Positions 1-9,628 of a DNA stretch of 64,000 bases are shown here, piece after piece; within the stretch, counting starts at the first letter, position 1; every line of letters begins with the position of its first letter. A program made the position numbers and the translations under genes. Source of the DNA: Allobosea sp. (GTDB taxonomy: Bacteria > Pseudomonadota > Alphaproteobacteria > Rhizobiales > Beijerinckiaceae); NCBI RefSeq assembly GCF_017308015.1, contig NZ_JAFKFW010000026.1, positions 1 to 64,000 of the forward strand, read 5' to 3'. The notes under the pieces are model-generated. The model saw only the letters and a program-made list of their open reading frames with translations. It searched no databases and was not told the origin of the DNA.

Positions 1-576
1 TTCGAAACTCTCGTAACCCGGCTGGGCCATCAGCGCTTCGAGCTCGCTGTCCGAACTGCCGAAGGCGACGATACGGGCGAGGTCCGGCGCCTGCGCCTTC
101 GCTCCCTCCAATTCGACGGTGAGACGGTGGTCGCAGAGCGCAAGGGCGATCTTCGCCTTGCGCAAAGGATAGGCGAGTTCGCCCGCCCGCAGCATCGGCA
201 TGGTCGCGACGGCGACGCCGCCGGCCTTGATGACGGCGAGATAGGCCGCGACCATCATCGGTGTATTGCCGGCGCGCAGCAGCACGCGGTTGCCGGCGAC
301 GATGCCGAGATCGCGGGTCAGCACATTGGCGATGCGGTTCACCTTGTCGGCGAGGTCGGCGTAGCTCCAGTGCAGCTCGCTCGCGACCACGGCCGTGCGT
401 CCGCCGCGCCCTTCCGCGAGATGCTTGTCGAGCAGCTCGGCGACGCAGTTCAGCCGCGCAGCGTAGCTCAGCCCTGCCTCTTCCAGTCTCAGATCGGGCC
501 AGCTTTCGCGCGGCGGCAGGTTGTCCCGCGCAAAACTGTCCTTATGCCCCGATCTCGCGAATCCGGTTGCTGTCAT
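1..576 (-). CDS. 2-aminobenzoate/benzoate-CoA ligase family protein (AMP-forming), partial
   Basis: N-terminal 192 codons of an acyl-adenylate/CoA ligase; the reading frame runs off the left edge of the window. The N-terminus carries the DNLPPRE-WPDL block characteristic of the benzoate / 2-aminobenzoate-CoA ligase group. It is followed by LSYAARLNC and a W-S-Y-ADL segment of the AMP-binding fold. By family knowledge it would activate an aromatic acid to its CoA thioester with ATP. The ATG lies 35 bp inside the end of the upstream acyl-CoA dehydrogenase gene, so the two are probably translationally coupled. Neighbours (a 2-aminobenzoyl-CoA monooxygenase/reductase and beta-oxidation enzymes) point to anthranilate as substrate, corresponding to abmG of Azoarcus evansii. 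Substrate is inferred from context. The P-loop and C-terminal domain are outside the window. Confidence 0.85.
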   Translation of the reverse strand, partial: MTATGFARSGHKDSFARDNLPPRESWPDLRLEEAGLSYAARLNCVAELLDKHLAEGRGGRTAVVASELHWSYADLADKVNRIANVLTRDLGIVAGNRVLLRAGNTPMMVAAYLAVIKAGGVAVATMPMLRAGELAYPLRKAKIALALCDHRLTVELEGAKAQAPDLARIVAFGSSDSELEALMAQPGYESFE

Positions 577-1786
577 GTCGTTCCCCTGCCTTTTCGGCAT
601 GTGCTTTCAGCAGGTCGCGCGCGATCACGACCTTCTGGACCTCGCTCGCACCCTCGTAGATGCGCAGCGCCCTGATCTCCCTGTAGAGTTCCTCCACCTT
701 GACGCCCCTGGTGACGCCGAGTCCGCCATGGATCTGGACGGCCCGGTCGATGACGCGCTGGGCGTTCTCCGTCGCGACGAGCTTGGCGAGCGCCGCTTCG
801 CGGGTGACACGGGGTGCGCCACGGTCCTTGGTCCAGGCGGCGCGATAGACGAGGAGGGCGGCGGCATCGACCTCTGCCGCACTCTCGGCGATGGCCGCCT
901 GCGAGAGCTGGAGATCGCCCAGCGTGCCGCCGAAGAGCTTGCGGGCATTGGCCTGCGCAAGCGTCTCGTGCAGCGCGCGGCGCGCAAAGCCGAGCGCGGC
1001 GGCGCCGACGGTCGAGCGGAAGATGTCGAGCGTCGCCATCGCGACCTTGAAGCCGTCGCCCGGCCCTCCGATGCGGTTGTCGAGCGGCACCCGGCAACCC
1101 TCGAAGCGCAAGGTCGCCAGCGGGTGCGGCGCGATCACCTCGATGCGTTCGGCGATGGTCAGGCCGGGCGTATCGGCTTCGACCAGGAAGGCGGAGAGCC
1201 CGCGCGCGCCCGGCGCCTCGCCGGTGCGAGCGAAGACGATGTAATGATCGGCGATGCCGCCGTTCGAGATCCAGCTCTTCTCGCCGTCGATACGGACATG
1301 ATCATGGCCGTCCGGCGTTGCGGTGGTCGCCATGGCGGCGACGTCGGAGCCGGCTTCCTTCTCGGAGAGGGCGAAGGCGGCGATGCGCTTGCCGGCCGCA
1401 ACATCCGGCAGGATACGCTGCTTCATCGTCTCGGAGCCGGCGATCGAGATCGAGCCGGTGCCGAGCCCCTGCATGGCGAAGGCGAAATCGGCGAGCCCGT
1501 CATGCGCCGCCAAAATCTCGCGGGCGAGGCAGAGCGTGCGGACATCGAGCTTGTCGGAAAGCCCGCCATAGGCCGCTGGAACGGCGGCCTTCAGGAAGCC
1601 GGCCGCGCCCAGCGCCGCGACGCGTGCGCGGCAGGCCTCGTCGACATCGTCATGCGGCAGGTCGGCGAGATGCGAACCGGCCCAGCTGGAAAGCTCGGTT
1701 GCAAAGGCGCGATGGCACTCCCCGAAGAATGGCCAGTCCAGCGTGTCGCCGAGGATGTCGAGGCCGGGAGGAGAGGCGCTGCCCAT
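542..1786 (-). CDS. acyl-CoA dehydrogenase
   Basis: 414-residue flavoprotein of normal family length. The ACAD signature [12 protein letters not shown] is at about residues 137-148 and GEKSWISNG at 168-176. The C-terminal IYEGASE motif places the expected catalytic base at about Glu378. It would oxidise an acyl-CoA at the alpha-beta bond with FAD, passing electrons to ETF. It sits in a minus-strand operon, one base after the enoyl-CoA hydratase stop and overlapping the downstream CoA ligase. Within this cluster it probably works on a ring-opened or ring-reduced CoA intermediate of 2-aminobenzoyl-CoA breakdown; the exact substrate cannot be read from sequence. Confidence 0.92.
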   Translation of the reverse strand: MGSASPPGLDILGDTLDWPFFGECHRAFATELSSWAGSHLADLPHDDVDEACRARVAALGAAGFLKAAVPAAYGGLSDKLDVRTLCLAREILAAHDGLADFAFAMQGLGTGSISIAGSETMKQRILPDVAAGKRIAAFALSEKEAGSDVAAMATTATPDGHDHVRIDGEKSWISNGGIADHYIVFARTGEAPGARGLSAFLVEADTPGLTIAERIEVIAPHPLATLRFEGCRVPLDNRIGGPGDGFKVAMATLDIFRSTVGAAALGFARRALHETLAQANARKLFGGTLGDLQLSQAAIAESAAEVDAAALLVYRAAWTKDRGAPRVTREAALAKLVATENAQRVIDRAVQIHGGLGVTRGVKVEELYREIRALRIYEGASEVQKVVIARDLLKAHAEKAGERHDSNRIREIGA

Positions 1787-1787
1787 C

Positions 1788-2624
1788 TCAATTGCCCTCG
1801 AAGACCGGCTTCTGCTTCGCGGCGAAGGCGTGATAGGCGCGCGAAAAGTCCTCGGTCTGCATGCAGAGCGCCTGCGCCACGGCCTCGGCCTCGATCGCGC
1901 TCTCGACCGACATCGCCCATTCCATCTCGAGCATGCGCTTGGTCATGGCATTGGCGAAGGTCGGCCCGTCAGCCAGTTCGCCGGCAAGGGTCCGGGCCTC
2001 GGAAAGCACCGTCTCGGGCGCGCAGAGCCGGTTGAGGAAACCCCAGCGTTCGGCTTCCTCGCCCTTGAGCACGCGGCCGGTATAGAGCAGTTCGGCGGCG
2101 CGGCCCTGGCCGATGATGCGTGGCAGCATCGCGCAGGCGCCCATGTCGCAGCCGGCCAGCCCGACGCGGTTGAACAGGAAGGCGATCTTGCTGCCGGCGG
2201 TGCCGAGCCTGAGGTCGGACGCCATGGCTACGATGGCGCCGGCGCCGGCGCAGACGCCGTCGATCGCGGCGACGATCGGCTGCGGGCAGGCTCGCATTGC
2301 CTTGACCAGCTCGCCGGTCATCCGGGTGAATTTGAGCAGGTCCTTGGTCTCCATCGCGACCAGCGGTCCGATGATCTCCAAGACGTCGCCGCCCGAGGAG
2401 AAATTGCCGCCGGCGCCCGTCACGACAATCGCCTTGACCTCCTCCTCCTTCTGCGCCGCCAGGAAGAAATCCGTGAGTTCGCGGTAGCTTGCGAAGGTCA
2501 GCGGATTCTTTTTCTCAGGCCGGTTCAGCGTCACCGTCGCGACCTTGCCGGAGACCGAGAGGCCGAAATGCTCCGGGTTGAAGCCCGCCAGCGGCAGGGT
2601 CGTGGCATTGGCGATATGGGACAT
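1788..2624 (-). CDS. enoyl-CoA hydratase/isomerase family protein
   Basis: 278-residue crotonase-superfamily protein. The oxyanion-hole segment GNFSSGGDV lies near residues 73-81 and a second conserved block [16 protein letters not shown] further on. The N-terminal extension of about 20 residues before the beta-strand core is typical of the aromatic-degradation members. It should hydrate or hydrolyse a ring-derived enoyl-CoA. Its ATG overlaps the stop of the MarR gene by one base (TGATG), so translation is likely coupled. It is transcribed with the SDR, MarR, acyl-CoA dehydrogenase and ligase genes. Ring cleavage cannot be distinguished from simple hydration by inspection. Confidence 0.9.
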   Translation of the reverse strand: MSHIANATTLPLAGFNPEHFGLSVSGKVATVTLNRPEKKNPLTFASYRELTDFFLAAQKEEEVKAIVVTGAGGNFSSGGDVLEIIGPLVAMETKDLLKFTRMTGELVKAMRACPQPIVAAIDGVCAGAGAIVAMASDLRLGTAGSKIAFLFNRVGLAGCDMGACAMLPRIIGQGRAAELLYTGRVLKGEEAERWGFLNRLCAPETVLSEARTLAGELADGPTFANAMTKRMLEMEWAMSVESAIEAEAVAQALCMQTEDFSRAYHAFAAKQKPVFEGN

Positions 2625-3160
2625 CAGGCATCTCCCCTGGCGGCTTCGCCGATCCGTTCCGCGATGGCGCGGTGCAGCGAGGTCTTGGTCTCTCCGAGCA
2701 ACCGGAAGAGCTGCGCTATGGCGGGCTGGTCGAGCCCGGCAAAAAGCTCTGCGATCCAGTCCTCGTGGCGCTCGGCCATGGCGCGGAACGCCTTGCGCCC
2801 CGGTGCCGTCAGGGTGAGGATCTGCACCCGCCGGTCCTGCGGGGCGGAGCGCTTGTCGACCAGTCCGTCCGTCACGAGTCCGGCGACGACGGCGGTGACG
2901 TTGCCGTTCGAGACCATCAGTCGTTGCGAGACTTCGCCGACCGTCATGCCGACCACGCTTTTGTCGAGCTGTGCCATCAGGTCGAAGCGCGGCAGCGTCG
3001 TCTTGAACTCCTCGCGCAGCCGGTTGCGGATCTCCGTCTCGATCAGGGTCGAGCAGGTCAGCATCCTGAGCCAGAGGCGCAGTTCGTCCTTGTGGTCGCC
3101 GGGGCGCTCGCTCGCCTTGGTCTCGCGATCGAGGATGAGCGAAGTGGAGGGCGTTTCCAT
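2624..3160 (-). CDS. MarR family transcriptional regulator
   Basis: 178-residue winged-helix regulator using the ATG at 3158-3160. I prefer this start to one 16 codons upstream because GGGGAG lies ten bases before it and it follows the SDR stop by one base. Residues of the MarR core are visible: a dimerisation helix, the recognition region [20 protein letters not shown] and the wing [10 protein letters not shown]. Related proteins in aromatic-CoA clusters are repressors released by the pathway CoA thioester. Being inside the operon, it probably autoregulates and also controls the divergent monooxygenase gene through the shared intergenic region. That target is inferred from location and from the palindrome at 4097-4112. 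Confidence 0.88.
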   Translation of the reverse strand: METPSTSLILDRETKASERPGDHKDELRLWLRMLTCSTLIETEIRNRLREEFKTTLPRFDLMAQLDKSVVGMTVGEVSQRLMVSNGNVTAVVAGLVTDGLVDKRSAPQDRRVQILTLTAPGRKAFRAMAERHEDWIAELFAGLDQPAIAQLFRLLGETKTSLHRAIAERIGEAARGDA

Positions 3161-3161
3161 T

Positions 3162-3917
3162 TCAGAACTCCCCGCCATTGACGAGCAATGACTGGCCGGT
3201 GACGGCATCGCTGCCCGGTCCGCAGAGGTAGAGCACAGCCGCGGCGACCTCTTCCGGCGCGATCAGGCGGCCCTGCGGGTTGTCCCTGATCATGGCCGCC
3301 AGCGCTTCCTCGCGACTCTTGCCCGTCTTGGCCGCGACATTATCGATGCTGGCGGTCGCCATGTCGGTATCGGTGTAAGCAGGACAGACGGCATTGACGG
3401 TGACGCCGGAGCGTGCCGTCTCCAGCGCCAGAGACTTCACCAGCCCGACCACGGCATGTTTCGCGGCCGAATAGGCGCTGACATAGGGGTAGCCGCGATG
3501 CCCGGCCGTCGAGGCGATGGCGATCAGCCGGCCGCGGTGCCGCTCCAGCATCGCAGGCAGGGCGGCATGGAACAGGTTGACCGTCCCGATCAGGTTGATC
3601 TCGAGCATGCGGCGGAAGCGCTCGCCGTCACTGCGCATGAACGGGCCGGTCTCGACCGCTCCCGCATTGGCGATGGCGATGTCGAAGGCCTGTTCGCGTC
3701 GGAACTGGCCGAGCGTCGCGGAAACCGCAGCTTCGTCGCGCACGTCGCACGCCGCGCAATCGGCGGCGATGCCGGCGTCGACGGCGTCGCGGAGGGTCGT
3801 TTCGTCACGTCCGAGGATGCAGACCCTGGCTCCGGCTGCCGTCAGCGCGGCCGCGATGGCCCGGCCGATGCCGCGTCCGCCGCCCGTTACCAGTGCACGC
3901 TGTCCTTGCAGTGTCAT
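3162..3917 (-). CDS. SDR family NAD(P)-dependent oxidoreductase
   Basis: 251-residue classical short-chain dehydrogenase. It has the TGGGRGIG nucleotide-binding motif at 11-18, NAG at 84-86, and a catalytic triad Ser136, Tyr149, Lys153 (YSAAK). C-terminal NGGEF is the usual SDR ending. It is the first gene of the minus-strand catabolic operon and the probable 3-hydroxyacyl-CoA dehydrogenase step of the pathway. The role is inferred from its position next to enoyl-CoA hydratase and acyl-CoA dehydrogenase genes. Translation runs directly into the MarR gene with a one-base gap. Confidence 0.9.
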   Translation of the reverse strand: MTLQGQRALVTGGGRGIGRAIAAALTAAGARVCILGRDETTLRDAVDAGIAADCAACDVRDEAAVSATLGQFRREQAFDIAIANAGAVETGPFMRSDGERFRRMLEINLIGTVNLFHAALPAMLERHRGRLIAIASTAGHRGYPYVSAYSAAKHAVVGLVKSLALETARSGVTVNAVCPAYTDTDMATASIDNVAAKTGKSREEALAAMIRDNPQGRLIAPEEVAAAVLYLCGPGSDAVTGQSLLVNGGEF

Positions 3918-3944
3918 GGCCGCCCGACCTCCGGCGGTAAATAT

Positions 3945-4112
3945 ATTTTAAGTCTGAAGGAATTTGCAAGCGGTCGGCTGCGGGCGATCTGCTCGGGGAA
4001 TCTCGCAGTGCGAGATGATCGATAAATGGGAACTTGATCGAGCTTTGTGGCGGGTTTTCGCCGCATTCACCGCAAAATCCTCTTGAGGCCAAAAACATTT
4101 TAGGCTTAAAAT
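3945..4112. promoter_or_regulatory. divergent promoter region with candidate MarR operator
   Basis: The 238 bp between the SDR and monooxygenase genes are AT-rich compared with the coding DNA. At 4097-4112 there is a 16-base imperfect palindrome, ATTTTAGG/CTTAAAAT, with seven of eight positions pairing. A related site, ATTTTAAG, begins at 3945 and shares the ATTTTA-G core on the same strand. MarR proteins bind palindromes of this size, and a MarR gene lies in the left-hand operon, so these are candidate operators for both directions. No binding is demonstrated. Confidence 0.45.
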
Positions 4113-4155
4113 AATATCCGAAATCGGACCGGCCGGTTCCCGGATGGAGGCGTCG

Positions 4156-6480
4156 ATGCGTATCGCGGTCGTGGGCGGAGGGCCGGCGGGGCTCTATTTC
4201 GCGCTCCTGATGAAGCGCGATTGGCCGGAACTGACGGTCGACGTCTTCGAGCGCAATCAGCCCGACGACACCTTCGGCTTCGGCGTCGTCTTCTCCGACC
4301 AGACGCTCGACACCTTCAGGACGGCGGATGCGCAGAGCTATGCCGCGATCCGCGACAATTTCGCCTATTGGGACGACATCGAGATCCACTTCAAGCGCGA
4401 TACCTTCCGCGTGCCCGGCAACGGCTTCTGCGGCTGCTCGCGCCGCTCGCTGCTGATGCTGGTGCAGGCGAGGGCGCGCGAGCTCGGCGTCAACCTGCAT
4501 TTCGGCGAGGAGATCGCCGATGCCGAGACCCTGAAGCGGGACTACGACCTCGTCGTCGGCGCCGACGGCATCAACAGCCGTATCCGCGAAAACTGGCGCG
4601 AGCGCTTCCAGCCGCAGACCGACCTGCGCCCGAACCATTTCACCTGGATGGGCTCGACCCGCCCCTTCGACGCCTTCACCTTCTTCTTCAAGGAGACGGA
4701 GCACGGGGTCTTCATCGCCCATTGCTACCAGTACGAGGCGGGCCGTTCGACCTGGGTTCTGGAAACCGACCCCGAGACCTTTGCAAAGGCGGGCCTCGGC
4801 GCGATGGACGAAGCGCAGTCGGCTGCCTTTCTGGAGGGCGTCTTCGCCGAGGAATTGCAGGGCCACAAGCTCATCACCAACCGTTCGCTCTGGCGCAATT
4901 TTCCGATGATCCGCTGCCGCAACTGGGTGGTCGAAAATGTCGTGCTGATCGGCGACGCCAAGGCGACTGCGCATTTCTCGATCGGCTCCGGCACCAAGCT
5001 CGCGATGGAGGATGCCATCGCGCTGCACAGGGCGATCGGGCAGGCGAAGCTCGACGTTGCCGCCGGGTTGAAGCTGTTCGAGACGCAGCGCCGTGAGGAG
5101 GTCGAGAAGACCCAGCACGCGGCCGACGTCTCGCTGGTCTGGTTCGAGGAGCTCGGGCGTTTCTGGGATTTCGAGCCGCTGCGCTTCGCCTTCGGCCTGA
5201 TGACTCGCTCCAAGGCGATCACCTATGACAATCTGGCCCTGCGCGCGCCGGAGATGGTTTCAGCCGTCGACAGGCTCGTCGCCGATGGTCTCGGCGATCT
5301 GGCGAAGCGGCGCAAGGACGGCTCGCCCGTGCCGCCGGCTTTCCAGCCCTTCAAGCTGCGCGAGATGCGGGTCGAGAACCGCATGACGCTTTCGCCGATG
5401 TGCCAATATTCGGCGGAGGACGGACTCCCCTGCGACTGGCACCTGATGCATTACGGCTCGCGCGCCATCGGCGGCCCCGGCCTGATCTTCACAGAGATGA
5501 CCTGCGTCGCGCCCGATGCCCGCATCACCCCCGGCTGTACCGGCTTGTGGAATGACGAGCAGGAAGCCGCCTGGACGCGGATCGTCGGCTTCGTGCATGC
5601 GAATTCAGCCGCGAGGATCTGCCTCCAGCTCGGCCACGCCGGGCGCAAGGGCGCGACCAGGCTGATGTGGGAGGGCATGGACCAACCGCTGCCGGAAGGC
5701 GCCTGGCCGATCGTCTCGGCGTCGCCGCTGCCCTACTACCCGGAAAGCCAGGTGCCGCGCGAGATGACGCGCATCGACATGGACCGGGTGACGGCCGAGT
5801 TCGTCGCTGCCGCCGGGCGCGGGGAGCGGGCTGGCTTTGACATGCTGGAGCTGCACTGCGCCCATGGCTATCTGCTGGCGAGCTTCCTCTCGCCGCTGAC
5901 CAACAAGCGCACCGACGAATACGGCGGCTCGGTCGGGAACCGCCTGCGCTATCCGCTGGAAGTTTTCAGGGCGCTGCGCGAGGCCTGGCCTCGCGAGAAG
6001 CCGATGTCGGTGCGTATCTCCGCGACCGATTGGGTCGAAGGCGGCCTCTCGCCTGCTGATTCCGTCGCCATCGCCGAGGCTTTCGCCACTGAGGGCTGCG
6101 ATCTCGTCGATGTCTCGACCGGCCAGACCGCCCGGGAGTCCCGCCCGGTCTATGGCCGCATGTTCCAGACACCGTTCTCGGACCGCATCCGCAACGAGGC
6201 CGAGGTTGCGACCATGTGCGTCGGCAACATCACCACGGCCGATCAGGTCAACACCATCATCGCCGCCGGGCGCGCCGATCTGGTCGCGCTCGGACGCCCG
6301 CATCTGGCCGATCCGTCCTTCGTGCTGCGCGCCGCCGCCTGGTACGGCGTCGATACGGACCAGCCGATTCAGTACGCGGCCGGCAAGGATCAGCTCATGC
6401 GCAACACCCCGCGAGAGCGGCAGGATCTGGAAGAACTCAAGCTCAAGGCCAAGCCGAGCCGGCATGCTGTGGCGAAATAG
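4156..6480 (+). CDS. 2-aminobenzoyl-CoA monooxygenase/reductase-type fusion (bifunctional salicylyl-CoA 5-hydroxylase/oxidoreductase)
   Basis: 774-residue two-domain flavoenzyme. Residues 1 to about 380 are an FAD aromatic hydroxylase: GGGPAG at 7-12, [10 protein letters not shown], and a [13 protein letters not shown]-contact segment. From about residue 395 a complete Old-Yellow-Enzyme type NADH:flavin oxidoreductase follows ([27 protein letters not shown]). This fusion is the architecture of the Azoarcus evansii enzyme that hydroxylates and then reduces 2-aminobenzoyl-CoA. The ATG at 4156 is chosen because GGAGG at 4146-4150 lies five bases before it; an ATG at 4144 has no such site. It is divergent from the ligase/beta-oxidation operon. 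Anthranilate is the likeliest substrate, salicylate the main alternative. Confidence 0.88.
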   Translation: MRIAVVGGGPAGLYFALLMKRDWPELTVDVFERNQPDDTFGFGVVFSDQTLDTFRTADAQSYAAIRDNFAYWDDIEIHFKRDTFRVPGNGFCGCSRRSLLMLVQARARELGVNLHFGEEIADAETLKRDYDLVVGADGINSRIRENWRERFQPQTDLRPNHFTWMGSTRPFDAFTFFFKETEHGVFIAHCYQYEAGRSTWVLETDPETFAKAGLGAMDEAQSAAFLEGVFAEELQGHKLITNRSLWRNFPMIRCRNWVVENVVLIGDAKATAHFSIGSGTKLAMEDAIALHRAIGQAKLDVAAGLKLFETQRREEVEKTQHAADVSLVWFEELGRFWDFEPLRFAFGLMTRSKAITYDNLALRAPEMVSAVDRLVADGLGDLAKRRKDGSPVPPAFQPFKLREMRVENRMTLSPMCQYSAEDGLPCDWHLMHYGSRAIGGPGLIFTEMTCVAPDARITPGCTGLWNDEQEAAWTRIVGFVHANSAARICLQLGHAGRKGATRLMWEGMDQPLPEGAWPIVSASPLPYYPESQVPREMTRIDMDRVTAEFVAAAGRGERAGFDMLELHCAHGYLLASFLSPLTNKRTDEYGGSVGNRLRYPLEVFRALREAWPREKPMSVRISATDWVEGGLSPADSVAIAEAFATEGCDLVDVSTGQTARESRPVYGRMFQTPFSDRIRNEAEVATMCVGNITTADQVNTIIAAGRADLVALGRPHLADPSFVLRAAAWYGVDTDQPIQYAAGKDQLMRNTPRERQDLEELKLKAKPSRHAVAK

Positions 6481-6492
6481 GCGGCCTCCCGC

Positions 6493-7839
6493 CTACTTCC
6501 CTTCGGCGTGGCTCCGTCGCCCGGAGGGCGAGACGTCGGGAATGGTCGGCGCCACCGGCTTGCGCTCGCCGAACGGATTGGCCGAGGGCGGGTTGCGCCG
6601 CAGGCGGAAGGCGAGATAGGCCGCCGCTGCCGCAGAGAGTACACCGAGATAGGCTAGGAGGCCGTTCGCGCCGACCGCCTGCATGAAGGCGGCGGCAACC
6701 AGCGGGCCGATCGCGGAGCCCACCGCCCAGAGGAAGAGCAATTGCGCGGAAAGGCCGAGCGCCCGTTCGCGGCCGAGCCGGAAATAGGCATGCGCCACCG
6801 CGACCGTATAGATCGGCATCGCGCCCGCGCCGATCAGGGCGAACAGTCCGAACAGCCAGAAGCGCGTATGGGGAACGGAAAACCAGAGCACGGCTCCCAG
6901 CGCCAGCGTGCAGAGCACGACCGAACCGGTGGCGCTCAGCATGATCTTGCGGCTCTCGACCCGGTCCGCCAGCAGGCCGAGCGGCCATTGCAGCACCAGA
7001 GCGCCGATCTGGATGCCGGCCGTCAGCAGGATCGCCCATGCCTGGTCGAGCCCGATCAGGATGCCATAGGCCGGGGCGATATTGGTCAGCGCGCCACCCA
7101 TCAGGCCGACATAGAGGCAGCCGATCACCGAGGCCGGCGCGTATTGCCACATCGTGTTGAGCCGGACCGAGACGACCTCGCCCGATTCCGGTCCCTTGGC
7201 GCGGGTCATGCCGACCGGGATCAGCGCGATCGAGAATGTCGCGCTCGCCAGCAGGAAGATGTCGTGTGACTGCAGCGAGACATAGCCGACGCCGATCTGC
7301 GAGCCGATCAGCGCCAGGCGGTTGAGGATCTGGTAGAAGCCGAACAGGCGTCCGCGCTGGCCGGCCTTGGCCTGGCCGCTGATCCAGCTCTCGATGCAGA
7401 TCGCGTGGCCGGCGCCGGCAAAGCCCATCCCGAGACGCGAGATGCCCCAGATATCGAGCGGCGTCAGTGCGAAGCTGATGGTGAAGACCGCCTGCAGGGC
7501 GGCGAAGACCGCGAAGGCGCGGATATGGCCCACGCGGCGGATGAACGTGGGGACCACGAAGCAGCCGGCGAGGAAGCCGACCGAATAGGCCGAACCGACG
7601 AGGCCGATGAGCAACGGCGCCTTTTGCTCCAGCGCCATCTTCAGCGGCACGACGGTGTTCACGATGGTCGAGGCGATCTGAAGGATCAGCGCCCCGCTGA
7701 CGATCGCGCCGAGCGCTGCGACGGAACTCGTTTTCGGCTCGGCTGGCTGGCTCACGGCGGTCCCGGCCTCCGGCGCAGGCACGCCGGAATCCTGCGATTC
7801 CGGCGGCTGCAACTCCTGCGGTTGCGATGCTTGCGACAT
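6493..7839 (-). CDS. MFS transporter
   Basis: 448-residue polytopic membrane protein with about twelve hydrophobic segments and the MFS layout. An RRVGH segment between TM2 and TM3 resembles motif A, and a second half contains GLLADRVESRK. A Pro/Gln/Ser-rich cytoplasmic N-terminus of about 35 residues precedes TM1. It resembles the YcaD-like branch of MFS more than known aromatic-acid permeases, so the substrate is unknown. Its end lies 12 bases from the convergent monooxygenase gene, leaving no room for a long terminator. It may or may not serve the anthranilate cluster. Confidence 0.87.
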   Translation of the reverse strand: MSQASQPQELQPPESQDSGVPAPEAGTAVSQPAEPKTSSVAALGAIVSGALILQIASTIVNTVVPLKMALEQKAPLLIGLVGSAYSVGFLAGCFVVPTFIRRVGHIRAFAVFAALQAVFTISFALTPLDIWGISRLGMGFAGAGHAICIESWISGQAKAGQRGRLFGFYQILNRLALIGSQIGVGYVSLQSHDIFLLASATFSIALIPVGMTRAKGPESGEVVSVRLNTMWQYAPASVIGCLYVGLMGGALTNIAPAYGILIGLDQAWAILLTAGIQIGALVLQWPLGLLADRVESRKIMLSATGSVVLCTLALGAVLWFSVPHTRFWLFGLFALIGAGAMPIYTVAVAHAYFRLGRERALGLSAQLLFLWAVGSAIGPLVAAAFMQAVGANGLLAYLGVLSAAAAAYLAFRLRRNPPSANPFGERKPVAPTIPDVSPSGRRSHAEGK

Positions 7840-8216
7840 ATCCGATTCGAAGGCCGGTTTGGGAAAAATGGGCTGGAATTGCAGCCTTGCCGGAAAAGAT
7901 GGGCCAATCGGGGCAGCCCCCGAAAAATCCTCGTCTTTCTTCTTCCATCCTCCGGACTCGATCGTGCCGCCTTTCGATGGTCATGCATCCCGGCGCCGAA
8001 GTCTGCTCCACCGCGCGCGAGCCACGAAAATTTATCGATGCGGTTCACCGGCGATTAACCAAGGCAGCGCCTTATCGATACGGAACGAAGTTTGGGTTCT
8101 CCCGGCATGCTCTGTCACTCCGCGACGTGCATCGCGCCTCGGCTTGTCGAAGCGCGTGCGGCGACGCCGTGTCTGTTGCCGCCGGGCGTGGCGTAAGCGT
8201 ATCGAGAGTGCGGCGG
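7840..8216. other. intergenic region between MFS and DUF2778 genes
   Basis: Divergent upstream region of 377 bp. An open frame crosses most of it, but its translation looks like random Arg/Ser/Ala-rich sequence with no domain. A TTAACC box occurs at about 8055 within a locally AT-rich patch. I see no RNA gene or clear promoter that can be assigned. Confidence 0.3.
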
Positions 8217-9299
8217 ATGACCTATGCGACCTATGTACGGGAAGGTGGCGCGCCTTATGTGCGGCCGCGCCGTCGCCGCAGGCCTTTTCTGAAGGGCCTC
8301 CTGATTGCGATCGCCCTGGGCGGCGGTGCGATGTCCGGTTTCTGGATGCTGGGGCAGGGGGCGCCGGGTCCCGATACGGCCAACACTCTTTCCGCGAACG
8401 CCCGCAAGGCTTCGGCCACTCGCGTCGCGCAGCAGCAGGCACCGGCCTATAGCGGCCTGCTCGACCCCTCTCTGTCGGGCGGCAAAAGCGCGACCTTCGT
8501 TCAGAGCGCTCCGGTCCGCTCGGCGTTCCAGCCGGCTGCTCAATCGCCGTCATCCTCTCTTGTTGCAGCCGCTATCGCCGAGCCCGCCTTGCCGCTGCCG
8601 CCGCAGCCACCGGTCACGCTGGCCGAGAAGGCTGCGCCCATGCCGGTGCCGCGCCCCCTCGATCTGCTGCCGAAGGCCGATACGCGGCAAACCCAGCCGC
8701 GCGTCGCGCAGCCGACGACGCCGCGCCGCAACCGCACGGCTGCGGTAGCGCCGACACCCGAGGACAATCGCAATTTCTTCGAGAAGCTCTTCGGCGTGCA
8801 GAAGCAGGCCGCGCCGGCCGGAACCGCGCTCGCCTATGCCGCGCCGCAGGACGACATTATCGACCGCGGCCGCATCACCCGCTTGAGCCCCTCGGCCGGC
8901 ACGCCGCCGCGGACCGCCGAGGCCGGCACCGCGATCTACGATATCGCCGCCAAGATGGTCTACATGCCCAATGGCGAGCGGCTGGAGGCCCATTCCGGCT
9001 TCGGCGAGATGATGGACGATGTCCGCTACGCCCATGTCCGGATGAAGGGCGTCACCCCGCCGCATACCTACACCCTGACCGAGCGCGAGGCGCTGTTCCA
9101 TGGCGTACGGGCGATCCGCCTTCACCCGGTCGGCGGCAGCAGCGCGATCTATGGCCGTGCGGGCCTTCTGGCGCATACCTACCTGCTCGGGCCGCGGGGC
9201 GACTCGAACGGCTGCATCTCGTTCAAGGACTACGATCGTTTCCTGCAGGCCTTCCTGCGCGGCGAGGTCAAGCGGATCAGGGTGGTCGCGAGCCTCTGA
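8217..9299 (+). CDS. DUF2778 (Tlde1-like) membrane-anchored protein
   Basis: 360-residue protein with a short basic cytoplasmic N-terminus (RPRRRRR), one membrane segment at about residues 25-45, and a long Ala/Pro/Gln-rich spacer. The compact C-terminal domain, from about residue 235, carries IYDIAAK, an H-T-Y at His320 and GDSNGCISF with Cys333. His and Cys in this spacing match the DUF2778/Tlde1 fold, which is related to L,D-transpeptidases. A periplasmic cell-wall role is therefore likely. The ATG at 8217 is preferred because the hydrophobic anchor follows at a normal distance; a GTG three codons upstream is possible. There is no secretion-system or immunity gene nearby, so a toxin role is not supported. 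Confidence 0.75.
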   Translation: MTYATYVREGGAPYVRPRRRRRPFLKGLLIAIALGGGAMSGFWMLGQGAPGPDTANTLSANARKASATRVAQQQAPAYSGLLDPSLSGGKSATFVQSAPVRSAFQPAAQSPSSSLVAAAIAEPALPLPPQPPVTLAEKAAPMPVPRPLDLLPKADTRQTQPRVAQPTTPRRNRTAAVAPTPEDNRNFFEKLFGVQKQAAPAGTALAYAAPQDDIIDRGRITRLSPSAGTPPRTAEAGTAIYDIAAKMVYMPNGERLEAHSGFGEMMDDVRYAHVRMKGVTPPHTYTLTEREALFHGVRAIRLHPVGGSSAIYGRAGLLAHTYLLGPRGDSNGCISFKDYDRFLQAFLRGEVKRIRVVASL

Positions 9300-9351
9300 G
9301 GGGGATGGAGCGGGGCTCCGATCAGGAGCGATCCAGCACGCGCTCGCAGGC

Positions 9352-9600
9352 CTATGGCTGCCGCCGCCGACCCGCGATCCGCAGCGCTATCCCGGACGCA
9401 GTCAGGACGCAGCCCAACGCGAAGGGCGGGACGAAGACCGTGAGGGCTTCGGTATCCTCCCAGCGAAAGCGGAACCGGGAGAGGCTGCAGCCGCCCGAAG
9501 CCAGGCCGCAGGCAAACAGGTTGAGCCCGACCCAGCCCGCGAAGGCCACGAGGCAGAAGACGATCCCGCTGCCCAGAAACAGCCAGCTCGCGAGCCGCAC
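9352..9600 (-). CDS. small two-TM hypothetical membrane protein
   Basis: 82 residues from a GTG start. Two long hydrophobic segments (about residues 5-33 and 53-73) flank a short loop containing Cys residues and a charged RFRWEDTE stretch. The C-terminus is basic. It lies 28 bases downstream of topA on the same strand, so it could be cotranscribed with it. I do not recognise a family. Topology and codon pattern make a real gene more likely than a shadow. Confidence 0.55.
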   Translation of the reverse strand: MRLASWLFLGSGIVFCLVAFAGWVGLNLFACGLASGGCSLSRFRFRWEDTEALTVFVPPFALGCVLTASGIALRIAGRRRQP

Positions 9601-9628
9601 TCACGCCTCTCCGTGAAGCGCGACGCCG

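Noticed and set aside
1743-3191. Long plus-strand frame (482 codons) across the hydratase and MarR genes
   Set aside because: It is antisense to well-supported genes; long antisense frames are expected at this GC content.
7827-8216. 130-codon N-terminal extension of the DUF2778 protein
   Set aside because: The translation is Arg/Ser/Ala-rich without any domain, and would overlap the MFS gene start. The ATG just before the TM anchor is a better start.
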